From positions 62,001 to 126,000 of the forward strand of contig NZ_CP064687.1 of the NCBI RefSeq assembly GCF_023100905.1: a stretch of 64,000 nucleotides of DNA. The letters are read 5' to 3'. Source of the stretch: Bradyrhizobium sp. 4 (GTDB lineage Bacteria > Pseudomonadota > Alphaproteobacteria > Rhizobiales > Xanthobacteraceae). Every line of letters begins with the position of its first letter. Position 1 is the stretch's first letter. Positions 1 through 8,780 of the stretch are shown here, piece after piece. Both the position numbers and the translations under genes were made by a program. Below the pieces are notes generated by a model that had not been told where the DNA came from, did not search any database, and saw only the letters and a list, made by a program, of their open reading frames with translations.

Positions 1-784
1 GGATGTCAGTGATGAGGTCGAGCTCGTTCGCAAGAAGGCCGTTCACGCGCGCGGAAAGCTCGGGAATAATGCGATATTCGACGCCCTCAAATGGTGGCCG
101 TCCGCCCCAATATGCATCGTGCGCAGTCAACGTGACATGGATGTCGAGCTTGTGATTGACGATCTTGTACGGGCCGCTCCCTACTGGAGCTGCCGTCCAG
201 CGCTCCCACGAGCCCGCGGCGGTGAACGCGCGCTTACAGACGATCTCCGCTCCCCAGGAAGCCAGACGCTGCTCAAGCAGTGCGTCGTTCCCTTTGGCGT
301 GGACAATGACCGTATAGGGATCGACGACATCCACTTTGTCGATCCGGTCCAGCGACTGCAGCGCATCGGACATTCCGCTGCGGCCCGGTCCTAAGAGATG
401 GTCGGGCCCGAGGCTAAAGGCGACATCTTCGGCAGTCAGCGGGCTTCCGTCGTGGAACGCCACGCCTTTGCGCAGGAACAGCCGCAGCGACTGCGCATCA
501 ACTCGCTCCCAACGTTCGGCCAATGCCGGCCGCAGCACCATCCCATTGGCGTGGTCAAAGCCAATGAGGCTCTCAAACAGCTGTGGCATGATCCGCCGAA
601 TGGCGGTGTCGGTTGCGATGACTGGGTCAAACGTGCGGGGAAAGCCCGACATGCCAACTCTTAATCGCCGCCGGGCTGGTTTCTTGCCGTCGCTCTCAGC
701 CCAGGCGGTGCTCGCGGTCGGCAACAAACCTGCTGCGATCGCACCAGTCAAAGCCTCTCGCCGTGTCAGATGGCTGCGGGTCAT
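1..784 (-). CDS. ABC transporter periplasmic solute-binding protein, family 5 (peptide type), partial
   Basis: Substrate-capture component of a peptide/opine/nickel-type ABC importer, acting in the periplasm. The frame is open from an ATG at 784 to the left edge (261 codons seen; the C-terminal half is outside). The N-terminus has a twin-arginine-like stretch (LTRREALTG) followed by a hydrophobic segment ending near TAWA, so Tat export is likely. Family signatures are readable: FDPVIATDTA, PQLFESL, PALAERWE, LRLFLRKGVAFHDGSPLTAEDVAFSL and GSGPYKI. It is divergent from the phosphonopyruvate hydrolase gene, so a phosphonoalanine or peptide substrate is possible, but that link is inference. The permease genes are not visible. 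Confidence 0.85.
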   Translation of the reverse strand, partial: MTRSHLTRREALTGAIAAGLLPTASTAWAESDGKKPARRRLRVGMSGFPRTFDPVIATDTAIRRIMPQLFESLIGFDHANGMVLRPALAERWERVDAQSLRLFLRKGVAFHDGSPLTAEDVAFSLGPDHLLGPGRSGMSDALQSLDRIDKVDVVDPYTVIVHAKGNDALLEQRLASWGAEIVCKRAFTAAGSWERWTAAPVGSGPYKIVNHKLDIHVTLTAHDAYWGGRPPFEGVEYRIIPELSARVNGLLANELDLITDI

Positions 785-1449
785 CACCGTCTCCCGGAAT
801 TCGCTTCAATCAGTACGGAACGCATAGCCTTGACCTTGCGGCGATCAACAGATCCTCGCAGCGGTCGAAAACTAAGATCGCTGATCTCGTGTTTGCCAAA
901 CCTGTCCGACGTTAGAGCCGCGAAATGCTACGCTGCGATGACATTCATCGACTAAGTCGATGTTCACGTGCGCAGATGAGATGACATGAGGCTTCCGGGC
1001 AGAGAACGGTGCCTCCTCGGAACTGGGTCGCTCCCGGTTGGGCTGAGGACGCTGCCCAACTAAAACGTCATCAGCGCTCTCACTGTTAGCGCAACCAACA
1101 TGGTCTCGAGTGATCAAGTGTCGCGCGGAAACGATGTCCCCCCTAGCTTCTTGACCAGCTCTGAGGTGCAACGAGACACGACGCCATCATCGAGATGGTT
1201 GATCATTAGATCGCAAGAATGCGATCACACCATTGGTCGGCCCGCTTAAGAGCAATTAGAAACCGGCAAGATTTCCGCTTTTCACTTAGGTGCTGACTCT
1301 TGTCTCTCGTTTAAGACCGACTCAGATGTCGTCCGGCCCCCAAAAAGCTAAGATCATGACCGCTGGCGCGGCCCAATTGCGCGATCAGAGTGCCTGAGGT
1401 GACCGCGCCCAGTGATGGCGAGCCGTATCCGCGAAAGAAGGATTTTCCG
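785..1449. other. divergent intergenic region, no gene seen
   Basis: About 665 bases between the divergent solute-binding protein and phosphonopyruvate hydrolase genes. Short frames here look unlike proteins. It must hold both promoters and perhaps the LysR operator, but no convincing LysR T-N11-A dyad or sigma-70 promoter was singled out. Confidence 0.5.
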
Positions 1450-2322
1450 ATGTCCTCCGTCAAACGCCTTCGTACTCGCCTGGACGAGACCGGTCTCATC
1501 CATGTCATGGCCGCCCATAGCCCTCTTTCGGCTCTGCTGGCCGAAGAGGCCGGGTTCGATGCTTTATGGGCATCGGGCTTCGAACTCTCCGCGCTTTACG
1601 GTCTGCCGGATATGAGCCTGATCTCGATGACCCAGCATCTCGACATGCTGCGCTCGATCGCTGGACGCACGACGCTGCCGATCATCGCTGACATTGACAC
1701 CGGTTATGGCAATGCAATCAACGTGATCCACGCCGTTCACGAATACGAGCGAGCTGGCGCCAGCGCTGTGGTAATCGAAGACAAAACCTTTCCGAAAGTG
1801 ACAAGCCTTATGGCTGGCGGACGCCAGGAACTGCTCCGCATCGAGGAGTTCCAGGGCAAGATCGAGGCCGCTGTTGCGACAAGACGAGACCCCAATTTTC
1901 TCGTAATCGCCCGCACCGAAGCCCTGATTGCGGGTCTCGGCGAAACGGAAGCTCTGCAACGAGCAAAAGCTTACGAAGAGGCCGGCGCCGAAATGGTGCT
2001 AATCCATTCGAAAAAGAAGGATGCATCAGAGATCGAAAGCTTTTCGCGCGCCTGGGGCGGATCGGTGCCGCTAGCGATCGTTCCGAACGCGTACCCGGAT
2101 CTCGACGCCGAGCGGGTCAAAGCACTCGGGAATATCCGCGTAATAATCTACGGCAATTACGGTATCCGCGCTGCTGCAACTGCGATGAGAGAGACCTTCC
2201 GCCGAATCATTGCCGATGGCGGCGTCCAGAACGTCCACAAGGATATTCTGCCGGTCGAAGAGATTTTCGACCTCCAGAACGTGGATAGCGTCAAGGCGGC
2301 CGAAGCTCGCTTCCTTCGCTAG
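1450..2322 (+). CDS. palA: phosphonopyruvate hydrolase (PEP mutase / isocitrate lyase superfamily)
   Basis: Predicted to hydrolyse the C-P bond of 3-phosphonopyruvate to pyruvate and phosphate, the last step of phosphonoalanine breakdown. The 290-residue protein has the superfamily barrel motifs DIDTGYGN (83-88 region) and EDKTFPKVTS (110-119). The PEP mutase signature is EDK-X5-NS. Here the Asn is replaced by Thr at position 118, the same residue and number reported as diagnostic for phosphonopyruvate hydrolase of Variovorax Pal2. MAAHSPL, SGFELSA, GRQELLRIEEFQGKI and VIYGN also fit that enzyme. The start at 1450 is chosen for the AAGGA eight bases upstream; an in-frame GTG-type start at 1390 is less likely. 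A LysR gene follows. No transaminase for phosphonoalanine is in the window. Confidence 0.88.
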   Translation: MSSVKRLRTRLDETGLIHVMAAHSPLSALLAEEAGFDALWASGFELSALYGLPDMSLISMTQHLDMLRSIAGRTTLPIIADIDTGYGNAINVIHAVHEYERAGASAVVIEDKTFPKVTSLMAGGRQELLRIEEFQGKIEAAVATRRDPNFLVIARTEALIAGLGETEALQRAKAYEEAGAEMVLIHSKKKDASEIESFSRAWGGSVPLAIVPNAYPDLDAERVKALGNIRVIIYGNYGIRAAATAMRETFRRIIADGGVQNVHKDILPVEEIFDLQNVDSVKAAEARFLR

Positions 2323-2666
2323 ATCTCTTGTCCAAGACGGCGTCATTGCGTCTGAACTCTGCTCGGGCGCAGTTTTTGCTGTTCGACAATTGCTGTAAAC
2401 GCCCCTCTCCTACCGCGCAAAGAGCGATCACGCCAGCCGATTTAACGGCACTATTTCGTCGCGCCTTTGGAAACCAATGTGCGCACCTAGAAGTGAGCTC
2501 GTTCGCACGGATTGCACCGCGTCTGAGCGAAATCGCTTTCGCGCGCGACCTGCAGTTGGTATCTAGTAACCCGGCTACGATCATCGAATAATGTGATGGA
2601 CGATTGATTTCTGGCAATGCCCTCCTGCGAGAACTGACGGGCATGCCCGAAATTCCGGAGCACAAA
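2323..2666. other. intergenic gap, no gene supported
   Basis: About 340 bases between palA and the LysR gene. Short open frames on both strands lack protein-like composition or a ribosome binding site. The LysR promoter presumably lies here. Confidence 0.4.
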
Positions 2667-3575
2667 ATGGCTACCGAAACGGATGAAGTGCCACTCAATG
2701 CGATCCGGGTATTCGTCACAATTGCGCGCGAGGGAAGCGTAACCCGCGCGGCTAGCGCCTTGCGAATGACCCAGAGTTCGGTCAGCCGCTACCTCGCCGT
2801 GCTGCAGGAGTATCTGGGCAGTGACCTCATGCAGCGTCGCGGCCGGCGTAGCGAATTGACGGAATTCGGACGGCTTTTTGCGAACACGGTTGCAGAACCG
2901 CTAGATACCGTTTGCTTCACCGCTAAGAGAATGCGCCGCCGGAATCGTCGAGACACCAATCGGATTGTAGTCCGCACGTCACTCTCGACTTTCGCTTACG
3001 CCTTTCTGATTCCAAATCTCCAAGCTTTTTCTAATGAAATGGGCGGCGTAGTTGTGGATGTGATTAGCTCACTTTCGCAACCGACGTCGTCCGACGATTA
3101 CGACATTTTGATCACACGGGATCTTTCCGTCATCGAGCCGGCAGATGATTGGGAACTCTACAACGAGCAACTCGTATGTGTGGGCTCACCAAATCACGTC
3201 GATGGCAAGAGCCTCCCGGTTGTTCGCACAGTACCCATCCTGAACATCACATCCCGGCCTGACATAATGCCGACATGGCTGCGGGCCATGAACCTGACCC
3301 CAAAGGATATAAAATCGGGAGCGCGATATGATCACAATTACCTGGCCCTGCCGGCGGTGATGACGGGCAAATGTCTTCTCGTCGCGCCCGAAATCATTGT
3401 AAGTGACCTGGTACGTGGTGGAGCTCTCAATGTGATTCCACGATCGCGCACTCCGAGCGGCATGCAGTATCGCGCCTATGCTGTCGACCGAGGCGATAAT
3501 CCCGAAATGTCTCGCGCTTTTTGCCGGTGGCTCGTTCGTCTTTGTAAGAAGACCGCCCTTGCGGAGACGGCATAA
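2667..3575 (+). CDS. LysR-family transcriptional regulator
   Basis: DNA-binding activator/repressor of about 302 residues. The N-terminal winged helix-turn-helix is clear (NAIRVFVTIAREGSVTRAAS, then SALRMTQSSVSRYLAVLQEYLG and LMQRRGRR). A LysR substrate-binding domain follows, beginning near RIVVRTSLSTFAYAFLIP. The start at 2667 is chosen because GGAG lies six bases upstream; an ATG at 2643 is in frame but lacks such a site. It sits in the same direction downstream of phosphonopyruvate hydrolase, so it probably senses phosphonoalanine or phosphonopyruvate. The Variovorax pal genes also have a LysR neighbour. The effector is inference. Confidence 0.85.
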   Translation: MATETDEVPLNAIRVFVTIAREGSVTRAASALRMTQSSVSRYLAVLQEYLGSDLMQRRGRRSELTEFGRLFANTVAEPLDTVCFTAKRMRRRNRRDTNRIVVRTSLSTFAYAFLIPNLQAFSNEMGGVVVDVISSLSQPTSSDDYDILITRDLSVIEPADDWELYNEQLVCVGSPNHVDGKSLPVVRTVPILNITSRPDIMPTWLRAMNLTPKDIKSGARYDHNYLALPAVMTGKCLLVAPEIIVSDLVRGGALNVIPRSRTPSGMQYRAYAVDRGDNPEMSRAFCRWLVRLCKKTALAETA

Positions 3576-3756
3576 GATTGTCGTAGCAGCATTCCAGCTT
3601 GCTGAATATCTCACCTAGCACCCGCTTTTCTTGAACGTGAGAGCAAAGCCCACAACGACGACGCTCGGCCCTTCGTCTGGACCAAGAAAAAGGGTCCTTC
3701 AACGCCGTTTGAAGCCGCCGTATGCTCAGCTCTGATTTAGATACTATTTTGCAGAA

Positions 3757-3782
3757 GGCCCCCGGCGGGCATGCCGGAGGCC
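3757..3782. terminator. stem-loop between convergent LysR and porin genes
   Basis: Two ten-base GC-rich arms (GGCCCCCGGC / GCCGGAGGCC, one mismatch) flank a six-base loop. It lies between the 3' ends of two convergent genes. T-runs close to the stem are weak, with a T6 about 20 bases downstream on the plus strand. Likely a shared terminator. Confidence 0.55.
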
Positions 3783-3845
3783 TCCTTGGAGGTTAACTTC
3801 GTTTTTTGAGCCCTCTTTTCTCCTTCCGCTGGTTTAGACAGAGCC

Positions 3846-5402
3846 TCACCAGTTCCGCTGAGCCCGCAAGAGCAGGGTCAGCGTGCTCTGATCTTTCAAT
3901 TCGTAAAGAGCCGCCGGCTTGGCGACCGCAGACTGCACAGGCAGTGTCACTGTACTTCCGCTCGTGTACTTTTGGTCGAGCATGGTGTAGGCTAGATCTG
4001 CCGTGAAGGTCAGGTTCTTGACCGGTGTCCAGCGCGTGACGACGCCGACAACCCCATAGTTGAAATCAGGATTACAGCCAGCATTGCCGCTCGACAGCGC
4101 AAGGTTGGCTACGAATGCACCGCAGATGTAGCCCTTCGCTGCGCTGTTATACCGAACGGCGCCCCAGCCGCCGTAGATGGCACTATTCCAATGAGGATCC
4201 CAGTTGTGGGTGTAACCAGCATGGAAGCCGTACGTCTTGGTTAGCTCCTGGCCCGCACCGGCAACGAACACGGAGTCAGACAAGCCCGCCAGGCCGACGC
4301 TCTGATAAGCACCTGCCAGCCCCGTGCCGCCGTACATCGCGTAGGTGGTTGGCATCAAATCGTTGAAGTTGTAGCGGGTCGCGCCGTTGGTATAAGCGCC
4401 TGACACGTTGATCGTGTCACCGGCTCCGGTCGGGATGTTCTTGATTGACAAGGCCAAAGCAGCAGCCCAGCCCCACTTGTCGTCCGGATGCCCGGTCGCT
4501 TCGTCGCCACCGTAGTACCCAGCATGGTTGTCGTGCGCCGCGAACGACGCCTGGAAGAGACCCCACGCCTGGTCAATACGAACCATCGCGATGAGGTCTG
4601 GAGACGATGAACCGCCGATGTTGTTAGTACCGTACGCACCGGTGGCGAGAGCGGCCGCCGTTGCTCCACTTACATTCCAGATATTGGTCGTGCCGTAGGC
4701 GACCTGATCCTGGGCTGAGAAAGCGGCTGTGATGCCTTGTCCGAAGTCAGCGGTATAGGTGAACTGGTTCACGCCGGTGACCCATCCGCCGCCGCCCGGA
4801 AGATCATCGAAGTCGTTGCCTGGATAGTTGGTCCAGGGCGCCGAGAACTGTGAGACGGCCTTACCCATCGTAAAGCCTGCGAACTGAATGAAGGCGGAGT
4901 AGACGCCGAGCGAACCACCAGCGACCTGTGAAGCGGTCGACGTTGTGTAAGCGGTCGCCCCATTGACGGCGCTCGTGCCGGCGCCAGTATAGCCGCCTGA
5001 CGTCCAGGTGAACACGCCCGAGAAATAGGTGCGAACGAGGCCGTACTCAGTCGCGGTGCGCGTGTCGATGCTCAGTCCTTCACGAGCGCGCCAAGTGTAG
5101 CTGTTGCCTAGACGGTTGCGTGCTCCCGCTACGCCATTGGCGGCCGGGTCAAAATCGCTGTTGCTATTCGCGACAACGTCAGCGCGCAGATATCCGCCAA
5201 GCTTGATGCAAGTGTCCGAGCCAGGGATGTAGTAGAAGCCAGCGCCGTACAGTGAGCAAACCTTCACGTACTCCACTGCTCTGGCTTTGACTGGCAGGTC
5301 AGCAGCTTGTGCCCCACTCGACGCGAGAGACGCCGACGCAAGAGTCAAAACAACATTCTTGATTGTTCGAAGTAAGCGAAAGTTCGTTTCTGAGAGTGTC
5401 AT
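3846..5402 (-). CDS. outer-membrane porin, rhizobial Omp2b type
   Basis: General diffusion beta-barrel porin of the outer membrane, 518 residues. A signal peptide (hydrophobic VVLTLASASLASSGAQA, cleaved before ADLPVKA) precedes the family hallmark VEYVKVCSLYGAGFYYIPGSDTCIKLGGYLRAD. The body is rich in Gly/Tyr/Asn strand repeats and the C-terminus ends with an aromatic residue (LRAQRNW), as barrels require. The start at 5402 follows an AGGG element. A stem-loop lies just past the stop. Bradyrhizobium carries many paralogues; this one has unusually Ala/Gly/Thr-rich loops. It is transcribed alone. Confidence 0.92.
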   Translation of the reverse strand: MTLSETNFRLLRTIKNVVLTLASASLASSGAQAADLPVKARAVEYVKVCSLYGAGFYYIPGSDTCIKLGGYLRADVVANSNSDFDPAANGVAGARNRLGNSYTWRAREGLSIDTRTATEYGLVRTYFSGVFTWTSGGYTGAGTSAVNGATAYTTSTASQVAGGSLGVYSAFIQFAGFTMGKAVSQFSAPWTNYPGNDFDDLPGGGGWVTGVNQFTYTADFGQGITAAFSAQDQVAYGTTNIWNVSGATAAALATGAYGTNNIGGSSSPDLIAMVRIDQAWGLFQASFAAHDNHAGYYGGDEATGHPDDKWGWAAALALSIKNIPTGAGDTINVSGAYTNGATRYNFNDLMPTTYAMYGGTGLAGAYQSVGLAGLSDSVFVAGAGQELTKTYGFHAGYTHNWDPHWNSAIYGGWGAVRYNSAAKGYICGAFVANLALSSGNAGCNPDFNYGVVGVVTRWTPVKNLTFTADLAYTMLDQKYTSGSTVTLPVQSAVAKPAALYELKDQSTLTLLLRAQRNW

Positions 5403-5659
5403 TGTCCCTATCCACTGGAGGTCAGATTTGTGCGGCCGACGCAGTATCGTTGGGACGCAATCGTTTGGTGACGGAGATCAAGTAATCCGATGGCAGGTTC
5501 GGATTTCACGATGGATCACATGAGAACTGGAGTCATCCAATCGACTTCTCGGCCGCAAGATACGTAGGGCTAAGCGCGTGTTGCTGCGCAGGTCCAGGCG
5601 AGCGGTCGGATGCCACCCAGCGACGAAGCGCTGAGCTGTCGTACTGGCCGATGAGCTTC
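5403..5659. other. porin upstream region, no gene seen
   Basis: Promoter side of the porin. Short frames here are not protein-like. The 3' part merges into the decayed ParB-like remnant. Confidence 0.35.
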
Positions 5660-6085
5660 GCACCCTGGGAGCTCGATCCACTTCCAGCCTTCGGTGGCGA
5701 TCGTTTCCGCCTCTGCCTTTCGCTTCTCAGCGACCAGACCGTCGAGCAGAGCGACGTCCTCGAGCCAGCCGCCGTCGTCGGACTGGAACGGGTTGCGCAG
5801 CACCACGCCACCGGCCGCCTCGTAGGCATCTAGGCCAACAAACATGGCGCGACGGTCGGAGGCGCGCGCCGACTTCTCCGTCAACATGCGGCGGATCAGA
5901 TAAGGCTCTTTCTGCCAAGAGCCGGAGATGGTCTGCCAGACCTGCTCCTGGCGGCCGTGATCCGCGGTGACGGCGAAGGCCATCAACTGCTCGAGCGACA
6001 TGCCCTCGTCGGCATAGACCTCGAGCAGCGCGGGCGAAACCGAGGCGAGTCGCAGGCGTTGGTTCACCACGTTGGGCGAGCACGT
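5660..6085 (-). pseudogene. ParB/RepB-like partition protein, C-terminal half only
   Basis: About 135 readable residues match the middle and C-terminal part of the plasmid/ICE ParB-like family: VNQRLRLASVSPALLEVYADEGM (the helix-turn-helix region), LEQLMAFAVTADHGRQEQVW, KEPYLIRRMLTE and ASDRRAMFVGLDAYEAAGG, then WLEDVALLDGLVAEK and EGWKWIELP. The N-terminal nuclease-like ParB domain is missing and the homology stops abruptly after WKWIEL, so this is a scrap. The missing kind of N-terminal half occurs at 62.06-62.3 kb in this same window. Sequence on either side is unrecognised. Confidence 0.7.
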
Positions 6086-6336
6086 AGCTCACGCTGTCCC
6101 GCGGAAATAGCCGAGATAAACTGCGATGAGTGCGGCGCAATTGCCGGCTGAGGCTTTCTGCCATTGCGGCTTCGTCTGTGGCGACGCACCAGTCTACGAC
6201 ATCGCGGATAATCTGGCGGGCAAGGTCACCGCTTGTTGGGGCAGAGGTTGATCCGTCGAGAAGGAGACATAACACGGCATCGGCGCGCACTCCGAATCCC
6301 CCGCAATCCCGGTTATCGCGCGTCCTCTTTCATTGC

Positions 6337-7074
6337 TCACTGCGCCGATTGATCTCCATTCCCCTCTCGCTCGCCAGCATCGCTCTGGCTTATGGCGACA
6401 AAGCGCTCTCGTACAATATCGACCCGGCCTTCAGGTCCCTTGATATTGCCGTCGAGAAAATGATCAAAATCCTCATGACCTAAGAGCGCTTTGAACTTCT
6501 CTGCAATGTAGCAGCGAACATCATCGTCTGCGTTTTGGATTTCAGCCACGAGTTCCTCTCGCCCATCAACGACGAGAAGGATGTCCTCGATGTCACTGCT
6601 GCCTAGGAGATCGTCGTTGCCGCGGCCGAGATATGCTTCCAACTTTGTCGCCACGAACAGTTCCGGCGTGAGGCGCTTGATGTTCAATGTCTCGTTCAGG
6701 TGACACGTGACCGGCGTCTCGATGCCTTTGGCGTACCAGCGATTGCTAAAGCCGAGAATGCTTTCATCATCCGGCATGAAATCGACTTTGAGGTCGCCGA
6801 GCCGCATGCGGCAAATGACCTCGTCTTCCGGAGATTCCACGAACCCCTTCTGACGCAACTGGTCTTGCCGTTGAGCCCATTGCGCATGCCCGACGAGATC
6901 AACGATCAGATCCACGTCATCGGTTGCCCGAACGCCTTCGAGCACGATCTCGTCCGTAATGAAAAGGGCTGTTGTGCAACCGCCAACAAACACCAGCCGC
7001 TCGCGCAGTTCATCTCCCAAAGACTGCGCGACCGTTTGCAACATATGAAGCAATTGGCCTTTAACGGTGGTCAT
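6337..7074 (-). CDS. nucleotidyltransferase of the AbiEii/MNT-like toxin type
   Basis: 245-residue protein with a minimal nucleotidyltransferase fold: LVFVGGCTTALF (Gly-rich entry motif) followed by RATDDVDLIVDL (the metal-binding D-x-D) and a third acidic strand at DLKVDFMPDD. ELFVATKLEAYLGRG is the typical helix of AbiEii-type proteins. Such enzymes act as toxins that attach nucleotides to tRNA or proteins in type IV or MNT-type systems. The ATG overlaps the stop of the upstream winged-helix gene by four bases, so the two are translationally coupled. The partner is not a classical AbiEi, so a toxin role is inference. A housekeeping nucleotidyltransferase is less likely given the setting. 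Confidence 0.72.
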   Translation of the reverse strand: MTTVKGQLLHMLQTVAQSLGDELRERLVFVGGCTTALFITDEIVLEGVRATDDVDLIVDLVGHAQWAQRQDQLRQKGFVESPEDEVICRMRLGDLKVDFMPDDESILGFSNRWYAKGIETPVTCHLNETLNIKRLTPELFVATKLEAYLGRGNDDLLGSSDIEDILLVVDGREELVAEIQNADDDVRCYIAEKFKALLGHEDFDHFLDGNIKGPEGRVDIVRERFVAISQSDAGEREGNGDQSAQ

Positions 7075-7637
7075 TTTCTGAGAAGCCTTTCCGATAAACG
7101 CTCGGCCGCGAGCCCAGCCTCCCTTTGATGTCCAAGCCTGACACCATCGATAAGGGCCAGATACTCGTACAGGCGATCGTCTTTTTGAATGGCCTGGGGT
7201 ACGCTTTTAAACAGCGGGTCTACCGCCTGCCCCATGTCCTTGCCTTTGGCGTACGGCCAGACGTAAATGTACTCTCCTGCGCTGATCAGAAGATTTTTAA
7301 GCGGGGCGGCCGCAAAGGCGGTGGGGATGCCCCGGGTCATCGCACCCGGTTTAGCCGGGAAAACGAACTTCAATCCGTGCACCACGAAATTATAGAGATT
7401 GCGGCGGTTGGGCTTTGCCTGGCCGGTTTCCCGATCTTTGACCGCAAGTCCCGACGAAACGCTCCGGTTGATCGACGCATTGACCTCTGTCTTGCTGATA
7501 CCAAGGGCTAACTCCAGGCTGCGTACTGAGTACGGGTCATCGTTATGCGCAGCCTCCACAAGATGCGCGTCGCCCTCATTTTTGGCCTGCTCAAGGCTCA
7601 CGAGCTTCAGCAATATAACAACGTCTTGACTTTTCAT
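7071..7637 (-). CDS. winged-helix DNA-binding protein, putative antitoxin/regulator
   Basis: 188 residues. The N-terminal half reads as a MarR-like winged helix (VILLKLVSLEQA, then YSVRSLELALGISKTEVNASINRSVSSGLA). The C-terminal half (FVVHGLKFVFPAKPGAMTRGIPTAFAAAPL, YVWPYAKGKDMGQAVDPL) recurs, to my recollection, beside nucleotidyltransferase genes. It is the first gene of a two-gene operon and overlaps the nucleotidyltransferase by four bases. Probable role: autorepressor and/or antitoxin of the downstream enzyme. Not experimentally assigned as far as I know. Confidence 0.7.
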   Translation of the reverse strand: MKSQDVVILLKLVSLEQAKNEGDAHLVEAAHNDDPYSVRSLELALGISKTEVNASINRSVSSGLAVKDRETGQAKPNRRNLYNFVVHGLKFVFPAKPGAMTRGIPTAFAAAPLKNLLISAGEYIYVWPYAKGKDMGQAVDPLFKSVPQAIQKDDRLYEYLALIDGVRLGHQREAGLAAERLSERLLRK

Positions 7638-7782
7638 GCAGATTCGCTCTCGTCCGCTGTCCTAGGACAAAGGACAGTAGACCACAAGGGGTCTTCGGAT
7701 CAAGATCGAACGTACCGCGTTGTGGCGCCCGTGTGGATTTCCAGCAATACATCTAGCGCGGTTTGCGTGCCGTGCGCGGCTA

Positions 7783-8180
7783 TCATAGAGACGGCTCCGG
7801 ATGCCCCGTTGTAGGAACATCGGGCGACCACTCTCTCGAGAAATGAAAGCGGCAGAAGATGCTGTCTTTCACGTAACGTCGTCGTGCATGCCCAACGTGT
7901 GCTGCCGTGTCAGAATCTAGAAGATCGATATCATTCGAACCAAGCACCTGCTTCAATCTCCGCTCGATCGCCGACAACGCGTCCTGGGATCCAAATCGCG
8001 CAATCCCTCGGCAAAGTTTAGCCCGTCGACCGGTTCATAGTCTTCAATGGCTGTCCACTTCTCCAGCAGCGGCAGGAAGAGGTCAGCGCCCTGGTGCAGC
8101 GGCGCAGCATCGATCACTCCTCCCTCGAACATGTCCATTTGAAAAAGGGCTGTCATTCCAAGCACGATGCTGCTGGTCAA
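7783..8180 (-). pseudogene. possible frameshifted small gene of unknown function
   Basis: Two overlapping minus-strand frames join naturally if one base is removed near 7990: ...VDGLNFAEGLRDLD, then DALSAIERRLKQVLGSNDIDLLDSDTA. The joined peptide of about 130 residues is protein-like (ALFQMDMFEGGVIDAAPLHQGADLFLPLLEKW) but I do not recognise it. It could be a sequencing error or real decay. Confidence 0.3.
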
Positions 8181-8780
8181 TCCCGCCCTATCCGATGGAG
8201 AGAAAGTGCGTTCCTTGAGGCGTCGTATCGTTCCGCTTAAGATAGGCAGGTACTTGCCTCGCCTTGGAGATCTTCTGCGAGGCTATACGTAGATCGATAC
8301 TACTGGTGCTCCGGAGGAGGTTGAGAACGTTGCCGGCCTGACTGCCGGCCGTCGAAGGAAAACCGCACCCACTCGCATCGAGCGGAACGGTCCATGGATC
8401 GCGGCACCGATCTCGTCTCTTCATTAGCCTCTCTCCAGAAGCTCCTCAAAAAGACTGTCGCTGCTCGGCTGCGGTTGGAGGCGACCGTCTAAGTTGCACC
8501 AGACGCGAAAGTCTGTTGTCCCGGAACGGCGTGCTCGACCATCTCCCATCCAACGGGATTAGCGCCCCCAAGGATCGGCCCCCGTGCGCGAACCGCGCCG
8601 CGTTCATCCGCTGCTCAGCGGCGCCTCCATGACGAGGCTGGAAAAACAGAGTGAGGATCGGGTGGTGTTTTGCCATGACGATCTCTGCGAACAGCTTTGC
8701 GTCGACACCGCCGCAGCCGGTTGGACTGGCCTCTTCGATCCACGAGAAACGTAAAGGTTTGGGGGCGGCGCCTCATCGCC
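8181..8780. other. gap downstream of repC, no gene supported
   Basis: About 600 bases. The frames present are short and biased in composition. No repeat, promoter or terminator stands out. Confidence 0.35.

Noticed and set aside
1450..2322. Calling this gene a methylisocitrate lyase or PEP mutase
   Set aside because: The EDK-X5-TS pattern with Thr118 and the overall wording fit phosphonopyruvate hydrolase; lyases have a KKCGH-type motif, which is absent.
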